From Aeromonas salmonicida subsp. salmonicida (GTDB lineage: Bacteria > Pseudomonadota > Gammaproteobacteria > Enterobacterales > Aeromonadaceae), in assembly GCF_001643305.1 (NCBI RefSeq), contig NZ_LSGW01000044.1, positions 124,001-188,000 on the forward strand: a stretch of DNA of 64,000 bases, read 5' to 3'. The translations under genes were made by a program, and so were the position numbers. Below are positions 1-8,321 of this stretch, one piece after another. Numbering within the stretch: position 1 is the stretch's first letter; every line of letters begins with the position of its first letter. The notes under the pieces were generated by a model, which was not told the DNA's origin, did no database searches, and saw only the letters and a program-made list of their open reading frames with translations.

Positions 1-3
1 CGG

Positions 4-471
4 TCAGGCCAGATAGGCGCGCAGCATCCAGACCAGTTTTTCCTGCTGCTGCACATAGTCGGAGAGGATGGATGCCGTCCCCTCGTCACCGGCCTCAGCG
101 GCGTGTCCCAGGATCCGGCGCTGGGCGACCAGCAGCTCGCGGAAGCTCTCGAGCAGGGATTCGACACAGGCACGACCGTCATGCAGCCCCTTCTGCTCCG
201 GGATGGCAGAGACTTTCAGGTAGTCGCTGAAGCTGTGCATGGGCACGCCATCCAGGGTGAGGATGCGCTCAGCCAGGGCATCGACCTTCAGCAGCAGATC
301 GTTATAGATCTCTTCAAATTTCAGGTGCAGTTCGAAGAACTGATTGCCGCGGATATTCCAGTGGAAGCCACGGACGTTCATGTAGAGGATCTGGTAGCTG
401 GCCAGCAACTTGTTCAGCTCGGCGGCCAGGGCTTGTGATTGAACGGTATCAAGACCAATCGGACTTTTCAT
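4..471 (-). CDS. dps: Dps-family ferritin-like protein
   Basis: 155-residue protein of the Dps/ferritin-like family. Such proteins form a 12-subunit shell that oxidises and stores iron and protects DNA from peroxide. The ferroxidase ligands are visible with the family's spacing: H37 in a GFHWN motif, H49, D64 and E68. The length is normal for the shorter Dps proteins that lack a long basic N-terminal tail, so DNA binding is uncertain. It has its own leader of about 130 bases after the end of the DUF3833 gene, so it is probably a separate transcription unit that happens to follow a photo-oxidative stress operon. The family call is firm; the physiological role is inferred. Confidence 0.93.
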   Translation of the reverse strand: MKSPIGLDTVQSQALAAELNKLLASYQILYMNVRGFHWNIRGNQFFELHLKFEEIYNDLLLKVDALAERILTLDGVPMHSFSDYLKVSAIPEQKGLHDGRACVESLLESFRELLVAQRRILGHAAEAGDEGTASILSDYVQQQEKLVWMLRAYLA

Positions 472-602
472 GTTTCACCTCCAGATTTGACGACGGAGCC
501 AGATTAACGCCATTCAGACTCAAGAGGTAATCGTTGCTACCTGAGTGATTGATAGGGAATGGCTATCGCCTGGTGTGACAACCCGCTGATTATCCAGATT
601 TA

Positions 603-1160
603 TCACCCTTCGGTGCGTTCGATATAGAGGATCACCTCGCCCAGATGAATGCCGAATTTGCTGATCTCGGCCCGATTGATCAGGCGATCTTCATCCAGCA
701 GGTACATCCAGTCATCAAAGCTCACCCTCACCACCTGCTCATCCGGCAGTACCAGATCGAGCTGATAGCGCCAGTTGAGAGCAAAACCTTCCGTCTTGCC
801 TACCGCCTCCCCCACTACGTCGGATGCGGTACCGCGCCAGTGACCATCGGCCCCCTTGCTCAAAAACCAGGTCCGGGTCTGCTGACGGCCGTCATCAAAG
901 TAGAACTGCTCAAACAGTTCGCCCTTGCCATCCTGCCAGCGCCCCACCATCTCGACCCGAAAGCGACTGGTCACTTCGCCGCTGCGGTCTGTCACCAGGC
1001 CATGAGCCACCAGTTTGCCATTGAAGAAACGGGCGAGATCCCAGTTCGGCCCCTGACCGCGATAGTCATCCAAACTGGCACCACAGCCAGTGAGCAACAG
1101 GAGTGGCAACAAGAGCAGAAAACGACAGCAACGATAGAAAGACATTGAGTACTCCAGCAT
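603..1160 (-). CDS. DUF3833 family lipoprotein
   Basis: 185-residue predicted lipoprotein, last gene of the long minus-strand operon. A hydrophobic signal ends in the lipobox LLTGC at about residue 26, so the mature protein would start at that cysteine and sit in the outer or inner membrane. The rest matches my recollection of DUF3833, which is often found beside CFA-synthase-like and FAD oxidoreductase genes. The start overlaps the stop of the chalcone-isomerase-like gene (ATGA), which suggests translational coupling; a second ATG five codons in (1145) would also give a complete signal peptide. The biochemical function is unknown. Confidence 0.85.
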   Translation of the reverse strand: MLEYSMSFYRCCRFLLLLPLLLLTGCGASLDDYRGQGPNWDLARFFNGKLVAHGLVTDRSGEVTSRFRVEMVGRWQDGKGELFEQFYFDDGRQQTRTWFLSKGADGHWRGTASDVVGEAVGKTEGFALNWRYQLDLVLPDEQVVRVSFDDWMYLLDEDRLINRAEISKFGIHLGEVILYIERTEG

Positions 1161-1702
1161 CAGAGTTGGCCGCGCAGGCGGCGGGTAAGGGCAGGATCGC
1201 GACTGTTGTCGGCAAGCCAGATGGCCAGAAAGGCGGCCGCAAATTGTGGATCAGGAAGAGTACCGAGGGGTTTGTACTGCCACCAGAAGTGGCCAACCCC
1301 GGCTTCATCCACATAGAAGGTCAGTGTGTCCCCCGCCGCCACATCGGGCCAGAAGACTGCCAGTTGCCCAAGCCACTGCTGGCGCTGCGTCTCGCTGCCA
1401 AGCCCCAGCCGTTGCCACTCCTCTGCGGTGGCGGTCAGCAGGTCATCCCGTTCGATATCTCTGGCGTAGGTGAGGGTCAGTGCCTGAGGATAGTGGCCAG
1501 GCTGATAGCGGCCACTCTGGCTGTAGAAGGTGGCATCATAGAGTTTGAACCAGAGCCAGTTCATCTCCCCCTGTCCGACCGTGCGCAGCTGTTGCCAGGG
1601 GGCGGCAGAGGCCTGTGCAGAGAGTGCCATCATGGCGCCAAGCGCGGCAATCAGGAGGCTAATTCCACCCCATGTGCCAATTCGCGGGATCTTCCAGTTC
1701 AT
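1160..1702 (-). CDS. Chalcone isomerase-like secreted protein
   Basis: 180-residue protein with an N-terminal hydrophobic segment ending around an AQASAA signal-cleavage-like region (about residues 17-34). The rest resembles the bacterial chalcone-isomerase-like family (YDATFYSQSG, TLTYARDIERDDL, GDTLTFYVDEAG), whose bacterial members are thought to bind fatty acids or other hydrophobic ligands in the periplasm rather than make flavonoids. The start has a good ribosome site (AGGAG, nine bases before ATG) and lies inside the end of the preceding small Trp-rich gene (44-base overlap). Given its neighbours, a role in handling modified membrane lipids is plausible but inferred. Confidence 0.82.
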   Translation of the reverse strand: MNWKIPRIGTWGGISLLIAALGAMMALSAQASAAPWQQLRTVGQGEMNWLWFKLYDATFYSQSGRYQPGHYPQALTLTYARDIERDDLLTATAEEWQRLGLGSETQRQQWLGQLAVFWPDVAAGDTLTFYVDEAGVGHFWWQYKPLGTLPDPQFAAAFLAIWLADNSRDPALTRRLRGQL

Positions 1703-1877
1703 GCCAATCCATCTCCTGTTCCAGCAAGGTGTTGATATCCTGCATCACCACGCGCGCCAATCGCCCCTGAGCATCACGCTGGCAGGCAACCACCAGATAG
1801 TAACGCTCGGTCAGCTCGTGCTGGCTCTCTTTGGTCCACTTGGAAAACAACAAGGCGTCGGTCGAAAAGGTGTTCAT
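1659..1877 (-). CDS. Small Trp-rich protein (TIGR02450-like)
   Basis: 72-residue protein beginning MNTFSTDALLFSKWT. The segment LLFSKWTKESQHELTERYY resembles the short TIGR02450 family (LL-SKWTAV-P-N-EKH-), which is found near photolyase and cryptochrome genes in marine gammaproteobacteria. The C-terminal half is acidic and tryptophan-containing (DWHELEDPANWHMGWN). The start overlaps the stop of the DUF2878 gene (ATGA), and its end overlaps the chalcone-isomerase-like gene by 44 bases, so it is embedded in a tightly coupled operon. The function is unknown; the family assignment is from memory and moderate. Confidence 0.72.
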   Translation of the reverse strand: MNTFSTDALLFSKWTKESQHELTERYYLVVACQRDAQGRLARVVMQDINTLLEQEMDWHELEDPANWHMGWN

Positions 1878-2353
1878 CTTGATTCACCCTCAAGCTTGAC
1901 CGTTACCCACAGGAGTACGGGTAACCACCACATCCAGATCACCGCCAATAGCGCTGTGCTGATCCAGATGCCCCAGGGTAAGTGTACTGCGCCCATGGCC
2001 GCTCCCGCCACATAGGAGGAGGCGCCACCCGCCATGCCAAACAGCGCCTGCTGCCAGCGGGGCAAGGGGCGCAACCAGCGCAGTCCATGGCTGAGACTCA
2101 AGGCAAATCCCAGCCACAGCAGCACCAGCCAGAGAGGAAAGCCAGCCGGGAATTGAAACAGCCCCAGTTGCCAGAGCAGGCCATCGAGCAGACAACCGGC
2201 CAGGGCCACCGGCAATAGCCGCAGATCCCCCTTGCGGCTTGGTGAGAAGATGAAGTGGAGCAGCAGCATCAACAGCAGCGGACCCGGCTGCTGCCATTTC
2301 ACCGCCAGCAGCCAGTAGAGGTTGAACCCCAGCAGATGGGCCCACTGCCACAT
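1874..2353 (-). CDS. DUF2878 family membrane protein
   Basis: 159-residue, strongly hydrophobic protein with about five predicted transmembrane segments, consistent with the DUF2878 family of small inner-membrane proteins. It starts two bases after the stop of the CFA-synthase-like gene and overlaps the next gene by four bases, so it belongs to the same transcript. No catalytic motif is visible. In related operons DUF2878 regularly accompanies the CFA-like methyltransferase, DUF1365 and FAD oxidoreductase, so a role in the same membrane-lipid process is inferred. Confidence 0.82.
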   Translation of the reverse strand: MWQWAHLLGFNLYWLLAVKWQQPGPLLLMLLLHFIFSPSRKGDLRLLPVALAGCLLDGLLWQLGLFQFPAGFPLWLVLLWLGFALSLSHGLRWLRPLPRWQQALFGMAGGASSYVAGAAMGAVHLPWGIWISTALLAVIWMWWLPVLLWVTVKLEGESR

Positions 2354-2355
2354 GG

Positions 2356-3612
2356 TCAGTGACCGCTCACTGGCACATCACCCCGCCAGCCCGTTGGTCC
2401 TGGTTTGGCCGCCTCCAGCTGGACCAGACTGATGGCCCGCTCCCAGAAGCCCCCCTCGCAATAGGCGAAATAGAAGTGCCACAACCGGATGAAATCCTGG
2501 CTGTAACCCAGCTTGGGCAGCTCGGGGGCCAGCGCCAGAAAGCGCTCGCACCAGTGCGCCAGGGTGCGGGCATAGTGATGACCGTGATCATGCAGCCGCA
2601 CCAGCTGCATGTCGGTCTCGCGGGCAATCAGTCCCGCCATCTGGGAGACACTCGGCAGGCAGCCGCCCGGAAAGATGTAACGCTGGATGAAGTCGACACT
2701 GCGCACATACTGGGCGTGGCGCTGATCGGCAATGGTGATTGCCTGAATAAGCAGGCGGCCACCGGGTTTGAGCAAACGTGACAACTGGCGGAAGTAATCG
2801 GGCAGGAAGGCGTGGCCCACCGCCTCTATCATCTCGATGGAGACCAGCTTGTCGAAGGTCCCCTCCAGTTTGCGATAATCCTCCAGCAGCAAGGTGATGC
2901 GATCCCCGAGTCCCTCACGCTCGATCCACTCGCGCGCATAGTCATGCTGGGCCTGGGAGATGGTCGTCGTGGTCACCCGGCAGCCATAGTGACGGGCCGC
3001 ATAAATGGCCAGCCCGCCCCAGCCTGTGCCTATCTCCAGCAGGTGATCGTCCGGTCCCAGCTCCAGGCGCTCGCAGATGGTATGCAGCTTGGCCTGCTGT
3101 GCCTCCTCCAGAGTGGACTCTGTCCCCGGATAGATGGCACTCGAATACTGCATATGGCTATCGAGAAAACCCTGATAGAGGGTATTGCCCAGATCGTAGT
3201 GGGCGGCGATGTTGGATCGTGAACCTGTCAGGGTATTGCGATTGAGCCAGTGGCGCGCCTTGTTGAAGGGGAAACTCAGCCAACTGAGCCGCCGCTCCAG
3301 GCTGTCGAGCAGTGACATGTTGCGGGCCAGCAAGCGCACCAGCGCCACCGGATCCGGGCTGGTCCAAAGCCCTTCTACCCAGGTTTCACCGGCGGCAATG
3401 CTGCCTCCCAGCAACAAGCGGCGATAGAAGGCCGGATCCTTTACCACCACTTCGGCGTGCAGGTCAGTGCCCGCCACCCCGAAACTATGACGATCGCTGC
3501 CGTCCCGCAGCAGCAGTTGACCGTGCTCGAGACGCCCCAGCAGCTTGAGCAGCAGTTGCCTTGCGCCTTTATCGATGAAAGAGGCCGAACTTGTTGATTG
3601 CACCAGTTCCAT
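2356..3612 (-). CDS. cfa: Cyclopropane-fatty-acyl-phospholipid synthase-like methyltransferase
   Basis: 418-residue SAM-dependent methyltransferase of the CFA synthase family, which transfers a methylene or methyl group to unsaturated acyl chains of membrane phospholipids. Visible features are the SAM-binding motif LLEIGTGWGGLA at about residue 195, an upstream NIAAHYDLGN segment, and the C-terminal FIQRYIFPGG and FYFAYCEGGF motifs typical of the family. Length is slightly above E. coli Cfa. Its ATG overlaps the stop of a 40-codon ORF (TAATG), and its first codons (MELVQSTSSAS) resemble those of that ORF (MEQIQSTPAAS). The neighbouring DUF1365 and FAD oxidoreductase genes suggest a modified fatty acid other than, or beyond, a cyclopropane; this is inference. 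Confidence 0.92.
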   Translation of the reverse strand: MELVQSTSSASFIDKGARQLLLKLLGRLEHGQLLLRDGSDRHSFGVAGTDLHAEVVVKDPAFYRRLLLGGSIAAGETWVEGLWTSPDPVALVRLLARNMSLLDSLERRLSWLSFPFNKARHWLNRNTLTGSRSNIAAHYDLGNTLYQGFLDSHMQYSSAIYPGTESTLEEAQQAKLHTICERLELGPDDHLLEIGTGWGGLAIYAARHYGCRVTTTTISQAQHDYAREWIEREGLGDRITLLLEDYRKLEGTFDKLVSIEMIEAVGHAFLPDYFRQLSRLLKPGGRLLIQAITIADQRHAQYVRSVDFIQRYIFPGGCLPSVSQMAGLIARETDMQLVRLHDHGHHYARTLAHWCERFLALAPELPKLGYSQDFIRLWHFYFAYCEGGFWERAISLVQLEAAKPGPTGWRGDVPVSGH

Positions 3613-3734
3613 TAGCGAGTCTCCGGATGGCTGAAGAATAAGTGGCAGAGAGTCTGAATTGAATCTGCTTCATGAATTGAGCTGGCCTCCGGATAGGAAA
3701 TTGAGGCTGCGGGAGTGGATTGTATCTGCTCCAT
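3612..3734 (-). CDS. Unannotated 40-residue coupled ORF created by local duplication
   Basis: Small open frame read directly from the sequence. Its ATG overlaps the stop of the DUF1365 gene (TAATG) and its own stop overlaps the cfa ATG in the same way. The peptide begins MEQIQSTPAASIS, resembling the N-terminus of the downstream Cfa (MELVQSTSSAS), and ends FSHPETR, identical to the last residues of the upstream DUF1365 protein. The block is therefore a diverged tandem duplication of the DUF1365-cfa junction. A TCCGGAG ribosome-site-like element precedes each of the three ATGs in the region. It is probably a by-product of duplication that keeps ribosomes coupled from DUF1365 to cfa; whether the peptide is made is unknown. 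Confidence 0.6.
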   Translation of the reverse strand: MEQIQSTPAASISYPEASSIHEADSIQTLCHLFFSHPETR

Positions 3735-4486
3735 TAGCGCGTCTCCGGATGGCTGAAAATAGGTGTTCGCTTGATAAAAAGACGCAGGGCCTGCCAGTAG
3801 ATACCGAGCAGCACCTTCAGGGTCATCCAGGGCCAGCGAGCGAGCAGCGCCATCAGTCCCTTGCGGGACAGGGGCTCGCGGCTCAGCGCCAGGGTCGCGT
3901 CAAACAACTTGGCCTCGCCGGACTGGGGATGACTCTCTATGTGGATCAATGTCTCCTGCTCCGGTGGGCGAATGCGCCAGTGGTAGCGCATGGCCAGCCC
4001 CATAAACGGGGAGACGTGAAAATCCTTGTCGTGGGGCGCCAGCGCCGCCAGATCCAGCAGGTAATAGTGACGCTCGTTCCAGGGGGTGTTCGACACCTCG
4101 GCCAGCAGGTAACGCGCCTCACCCTGCCGGTAGCAGAAGTAGAAGTTGACCGGGCTGAAGTAAAAGCCCATGCAGCGTACATTGCCGAGCAGCAGCACTC
4201 GCCCGTCCGGCTCGGCTGTGCCCCCCAGCTCTGCCACCTTGTGCCACACCGCCTGCTTGAGGCTCCCCTCGCTGCCTTTGAGATAGTCTTTGCGATGAAA
4301 GGAGAGCAACCCAGCCCGCTCCACGCCGAACCAGCGCCCCTGGCTGAGGCTCGGCAGCTCGTCAAGATCCAGCCCCAGCATGAAGAGGCTGTAGGAGAAG
4401 GCGTGGGCCCTGGGTGCAAAGCGGCGATGGCGCACCGAGCCCTGCCAGATGGCGCTGACTGTCTGAGCCATGGTGACAGCACTCAT
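3734..4486 (-). CDS. DUF1365 family protein
   Basis: 250-residue protein of the DUF1365 family. Motifs visible are GSVRHRRFAPRAHAFSY near the N-terminus, FYFSPVNFYFCYR in the middle and VSPFMGL at about residue 155. The family is almost always beside a CFA-synthase-like gene and an FAD-dependent amine-oxidase-like gene, as here. No reaction is established to my knowledge; I infer a role in making or processing a modified fatty acyl chain. The gene overlaps the FAD oxidoreductase by four bases upstream and the 40-codon ORF by one base downstream. Confidence 0.9.
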   Translation of the reverse strand: MSAVTMAQTVSAIWQGSVRHRRFAPRAHAFSYSLFMLGLDLDELPSLSQGRWFGVERAGLLSFHRKDYLKGSEGSLKQAVWHKVAELGGTAEPDGRVLLLGNVRCMGFYFSPVNFYFCYRQGEARYLLAEVSNTPWNERHYYLLDLAALAPHDKDFHVSPFMGLAMRYHWRIRPPEQETLIHIESHPQSGEAKLFDATLALSREPLSRKGLMALLARWPWMTLKVLLGIYWQALRLFIKRTPIFSHPETR

Positions 4487-5742
4487 AGCTCGGCTCCGAA
4501 GCGTCTGGCGACGTCCAGTGCGCTGCGCACCCCGTCTTCATGAAAACCGTTGTACCAGTAGGCACCGCAAAAGTGGGTGTGATGCTGACCACAGATCTCC
4601 AGGCGCGCCTGCTGCGCCTGGATGGATGCCTGATTGAACACAGGGTGGTGATAAACGAAGCGGCGCAGCACCTTGCTCTCGTCCACCTTTCCTTTGGGAT
4701 TGAGGCTGACGCAGAAGGGCTGCGGTGAATTCACCCCCTGCAATATGTTCATGTTGTAGCTCACCAGCGGCCGCGCCTCGTCGTCCCCGTCCAGCTGATA
4801 GTTCCAGCTGGCCCAGGCCTTGCGGCGAGTGGGCAAACAGCTGACATCGGTATGGAGCCAGACATCGTTGGCCTGATAGGCCATGTCGCCCAGAATCGCC
4901 TGCTCCCGCTCGCTGACATCCTGCAACAGGGCCAGCGCCTGATCGCTGTGGCAGGCGAGGATCACCTCGTCAAACTGCTCCTCGCCATAGCTGCTTTGGA
5001 TCAGCACCCCCTCGGCCAGGCGCCGGATCCCCTGCACCGGGCAAGCGAGGCGGATCTGCTGTTGCCAACCTGCGGTCAGCGGGCCTATGTACTCCCGCGA
5101 GCCGCCGGGGATCACGTACCACTGAGGGCGATTGGCCACATCGAGCAGGCCATGGTTGGCAAAAAAACGCAGGAAAAAGCCAAGGGGAAAGGCGCGCATG
5201 TCCGCCAAGGTGGATGACCAGATGGCCGCCCCCATGGGCAGAATGTAGTGGCGGGCGAAGTAGTCACTGAAATCCCCCACCAGCAAGAAATCCCCGAGTG
5301 TCAGCTCAGGACTATCTTGCTGCCGTTGACTGTCGGCCAGCCAGGCGCGCGCTTCCCGGTTGAAACGCAGGATCTCGGCGACGAAGCGGTAAAAACCCGG
5401 GCTCAGCAAATTGCTGCGCTGGGCAAACAGGGTATCCAGGTTGTGGCCGTTGTACTCGAGCCCCTCCGGGCTTTTCACCGAAAAGCTCATCTCGGCGTCC
5501 TGGCGCGCCACGCCGATCCGCTCCAGCAATTTGAGGAAATTGGGATAGGTGCGATCGTTGAATACGATAAAGCCGGTGTCGATGGCATAGCTGCGACCAC
5601 CCTGGTTCACATCGACGGTAGCCGTGTGGCCGCCCAGAGTGGGCGCGGCCTCAAACAGGGTAACGTCGTGCAACCTGTGCAAGAGAAAACCGGCGGTGAG
5701 GCCCGAGATACCCGAGCCGACGATGGCAATCTTTTTCTTCAT
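4483..5742 (-). CDS. FAD-dependent oxidoreductase (amine-oxidase/desaturase-like, COG2907 type)
   Basis: 419-residue flavoprotein. The Rossmann dinucleotide motif IVGSGISGLTAGFLL starts at residue 6 and is followed by the acidic end of strand 2 (VTLFEAA) and GGHTATVD, as in phytoene-desaturase-like and amine-oxidase-like flavoenzymes. The start at 5742 (MKKKIAIVGSG) was preferred over a longer upstream frame because it puts the FAD motif at the N-terminus and overlaps the SDR stop in ATGA fashion. Homologues linked to CFA-like methyltransferases are thought to desaturate or oxidise methylated fatty acids in alphaproteobacteria, so lipid modification is the likely role, by inference. Confidence 0.88.
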   Translation of the reverse strand: MKKKIAIVGSGISGLTAGFLLHRLHDVTLFEAAPTLGGHTATVDVNQGGRSYAIDTGFIVFNDRTYPNFLKLLERIGVARQDAEMSFSVKSPEGLEYNGHNLDTLFAQRSNLLSPGFYRFVAEILRFNREARAWLADSQRQQDSPELTLGDFLLVGDFSDYFARHYILPMGAAIWSSTLADMRAFPLGFFLRFFANHGLLDVANRPQWYVIPGGSREYIGPLTAGWQQQIRLACPVQGIRRLAEGVLIQSSYGEEQFDEVILACHSDQALALLQDVSEREQAILGDMAYQANDVWLHTDVSCLPTRRKAWASWNYQLDGDDEARPLVSYNMNILQGVNSPQPFCVSLNPKGKVDESKVLRRFVYHHPVFNQASIQAQQARLEICGQHHTHFCGAYWYNGFHEDGVRSALDVARRFGAEL

Positions 5743-6473
5743 GAATGGCGTCCTTTCGAAACAAGCGAGCTGCCAAGGCGCAGCCACAACCACACCGGCA
5801 GCGCCCCCAGCGCGCGCAGCAGCCAGATAAAGCGGCTGGGGAAGTGGATCTGATGCCGACCCGCAGCAAGCCCGGTCATGATGAGCCGGGAGGCTTGCTC
5901 CACCGGCACCAGACAAGGCATGGGAAAATCATTCTTGGCGGTAAGCGGCGTCTGTACAAAACCGGGGCGGATCAGGGTCACGGCGATTCTCCTGGCCTTG
6001 AGATCGAGTCGCAGGGTAGCGGCCAGATAGTCGAGTGCCGCCTTGGAGGCGCCATAGGCTTCGGCCCTTGGCAGCGGCAACCAGCTAACCGACGAGCTGA
6101 CGATGGCGAGCCGCGCGCCCTCGCCAAGCAGCGGCAAAAAGGCGGCAAGCGCATGGCCGGTAGCGATGAGGTTGGTCTCGATCACCCTGGCGAACAGTTC
6201 GCCGTCAAAGCCATCCGCCACATCCATGTACTCGCAGTTGCCCGCATTGAGGATCAGCAGATCGAGGGGTGGCAAGCTGGCCGCCACCTCTGCCATGGCA
6301 GCCGCATCCCGTGCATCGAACTGCAAGGGGGTGATGCCGTCACGGGCCAACTGCGCCAGCCGCTCGCCATCGCGACCACAACCCCATACTTGCCAGCCCG
6401 CCTGCCGGTAATCCATCGCCAACTGGCGACCCAGCCCGGAGCTGGCACCCGTGATCAGTACACGTCCGCTCAT
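5739..6473 (-). CDS. Short-chain dehydrogenase/reductase
   Basis: 244-residue classical SDR. The cofactor motif TGASSGLG is at residues 8-15, the LNAG motif follows (LILNAGN), the catalytic Ser sits in IVSSSVSW and the Tyr-Lys pair in YGASKAA. The C-terminal WLLRALGALPVWLWLRL is hydrophobic and could associate with the membrane. It overlaps both neighbours by four bases, so it is co-translated within the photoprotection operon. The substrate is unknown; a lipid or lipid-derived carbonyl is a reasonable guess from context. Confidence 0.9.
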   Translation of the reverse strand: MSGRVLITGASSGLGRQLAMDYRQAGWQVWGCGRDGERLAQLARDGITPLQFDARDAAAMAEVAASLPPLDLLILNAGNCEYMDVADGFDGELFARVIETNLIATGHALAAFLPLLGEGARLAIVSSSVSWLPLPRAEAYGASKAALDYLAATLRLDLKARRIAVTLIRPGFVQTPLTAKNDFPMPCLVPVEQASRLIMTGLAAGRHQIHFPSRFIWLLRALGALPVWLWLRLGSSLVSKGRHS

Positions 6474-6898
6474 GATCCCAACCTCCCCTTGATGGTGCGC
6501 ACCAGGGCGCCCAGCAGCGGCAACTGCTCATAGAGCATGGCGCCGAGATCGAAGTAGTCGCGATGCAGACACACCTTGTCTGCGTCGTCGAACTCAAGCC
6601 GGGTGGCCCCCTCAACCCTCACCGGCTGACCCGAGGCCAGTCTTGGGTGAGAGAAGGTCATGACCCAGCTGATCCAGGCCTCACGACCCTGTTGCTGCTG
6701 GCTGGTTATCTCGAAGCGGCAATAAGCGAGGCGCTGGTACATGGCAGCAAAGTAGTCGGTGAGCGCGGCCAGCCCGTCGATGCGGTGCGCCGGATCGATG
6801 AAGATCACCTGCTCGGCATAAACCTCTGGCAAGCGGTGCAGTTGCTGCTTGTCCAGTTGCTGGTAAAGGGCAATAAAGCGGGCCAGCGGCTCCTTCAT
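6470..6898 (-). CDS. NTF2-like / SnoaL-like protein
   Basis: 142-residue protein with the length and pattern of the NTF2/SnoaL fold: an N-terminal helix (FIALYQQLD), VIFIDPAHRIDG, FAAMYQRL, then strands ending in RDYFDLGAMLYEQLPLLG. Members of this fold are small cone-shaped enzymes or binding proteins and often accompany SDRs. It lies one base after the photolyase stop and overlaps the SDR by four bases. The family is widespread in photolyase-SDR-FAD operons of Vibrio and relatives. The exact function is unknown. Confidence 0.84.
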   Translation of the reverse strand: MKEPLARFIALYQQLDKQQLHRLPEVYAEQVIFIDPAHRIDGLAALTDYFAAMYQRLAYCRFEITSQQQQGREAWISWVMTFSHPRLASGQPVRVEGATRLEFDDADKVCLHRDYFDLGAMLYEQLPLLGALVRTIKGRLGS

Positions 6899-6899
6899 C

Positions 6900-8321
6900 C
6901 TATTTCTCCAGATTTCGAAACATCTCGATGGCTTTCACCCGTGCAAGGGCGTGATCCACCATGGGTGCCGGATACCCCCTTCCTCCTTTGAGTCTCAACC
7001 AGTCATGGGGCTGATGCACGTAGGCGGCGGGAATATCGGCCAGTTCAGTTACCCAGGTACGGATAAAGTCTCCTTGTGGATCAAATCGTTGCCCCTGAGT
7101 GGTGGGATTGAACACCCGAAAGTAGGGGGCCGCATCGGCGCCCGTGCCTGCGGCCCATTGCCAGCCACCGTTGTTGGCCGCCAGATCGCCGTCAATCAGC
7201 TGGCTCATGAAGTAATCTTCCCCGAGGCGCCAGTGGATATGCAGATCCTTGGTGAGGAAACTCGCCACTATCATCCGCAGCCGGTTGTGCATCCAACCGG
7301 TGGCATGGAGGCAGCGCATGGCCGCATCGACGATGGGATAACCGGTACGTCCCTCGCACCAGGCGGCAAAGGCCACGGGATCCCAGCTCCAGGGCAAGGT
7401 CGCTGTCTCGGGTTTGAAGGGCAGGTTCATGGAGAGGGTTGGCACCAGCACCAGCAGATGACGATAAAATTCGCGCCAGACAAGTTCGTTGAGCCAGACG
7501 AAACCGGGTTGCGCCTTGGATTGAGGCCGGTGGCCAAGCCGTTGTTGCAGCACCCCGACGCACTGGCGCGGACTTATGATGCCAGCGGCCAGATAAGGCG
7601 AGAGGATGGAGGTGCCTGCCTGCGCCGGAAAGTCCCGGGTCTCCTCATAGTCAAGCACCGCCGGTTCCAGAAAAGCGTGCAGACGGCGCTGAGCTTCCGC
7701 CTCTCCCACTGGCCAGCGGGGATCCGGCGTTACTTCGCCGAGCGCCCCATAGCTCCATTCCCTCTCGGTCAACGGTTGCCACGGCAGCGGCTCGGCGCGC
7801 GGAGCGGGAGCGCGATGAATGACGAAGCCATCCTCCTCCAGCGCCTTGAGCCAGGCGCGGCTGAAGGGGGTAAAGACCTTGAACATCTCCCCCGACCCGG
7901 TCAGCACCCGTCCCGGTGGCAGCACGCAGCAGCCGTTGAACCAGTGGCAGCTCACCTCCTGTTCGGCCAGCATGGCGCTGACGGCCAGGTCGCGGCGCTG
8001 CTCGTCGATCTCGATGGCCTGATTGGCATACAGCTGGCTGACACCCAGCTCGCGGCTGAGGCTCGCCAACGCCGTTGGCATCTCGGCAAAGGTCTCCACT
8101 CGCAGCAGATGGAGCGGGATGCCGAGCGCCGCCAGCGCCTTGCCCAGCTCATCCACCTGCGCCAACAGGAACTGCTGACGGATGGGGGCCATCTTGTGCT
8201 GCTGCCACTGGGTCGGAGAGATGACAAACAGGGCTGCCACCTCTCCCGCCTCGGCGCAAGCGTGTCGCAAAGCCGGATTGTCGGCGAGGCGCAAGTCATT
8301 GCGAAACCAGACCAGCTTCAT
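6900..8321 (-). CDS. phrB: Deoxyribodipyrimidine photolyase
   Basis: 473-residue class I CPD photolyase, close to the E. coli PhrB length. The N-terminal alpha/beta antenna domain starts LVWFRNDLRLADNPAL, and the C-terminal FAD domain contains WNELVWREFYRHLL, TGWMHNRLRM and the NNGGWQWAAGTGADAAPYF region. It repairs cyclobutane pyrimidine dimers using blue light and reduced FAD. It overlaps the MerR gene by four bases and precedes the NTF2-like gene by one base, which ties DNA repair, regulation and membrane-lipid genes into one transcript. The functional call is strong; 6-4 photolyase or cryptochrome activity is less likely. Confidence 0.94.
   Translation of the reverse strand: MKLVWFRNDLRLADNPALRHACAEAGEVAALFVISPTQWQQHKMAPIRQQFLLAQVDELGKALAALGIPLHLLRVETFAEMPTALASLSRELGVSQLYANQAIEIDEQRRDLAVSAMLAEQEVSCHWFNGCCVLPPGRVLTGSGEMFKVFTPFSRAWLKALEEDGFVIHRAPAPRAEPLPWQPLTEREWSYGALGEVTPDPRWPVGEAEAQRRLHAFLEPAVLDYEETRDFPAQAGTSILSPYLAAGIISPRQCVGVLQQRLGHRPQSKAQPGFVWLNELVWREFYRHLLVLVPTLSMNLPFKPETATLPWSWDPVAFAAWCEGRTGYPIVDAAMRCLHATGWMHNRLRMIVASFLTKDLHIHWRLGEDYFMSQLIDGDLAANNGGWQWAAGTGADAAPYFRVFNPTTQGQRFDPQGDFIRTWVTELADIPAAYVHQPHDWLRLKGGRGYPAPMVDHALARVKAIEMFRNLEK

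Noticed and set aside
5743..5916. 58-residue N-terminal extension of the FAD oxidoreductase
   Set aside because: It overlaps the SDR gene in another frame; the FAD-binding motif begins right after the ATG at 5742.
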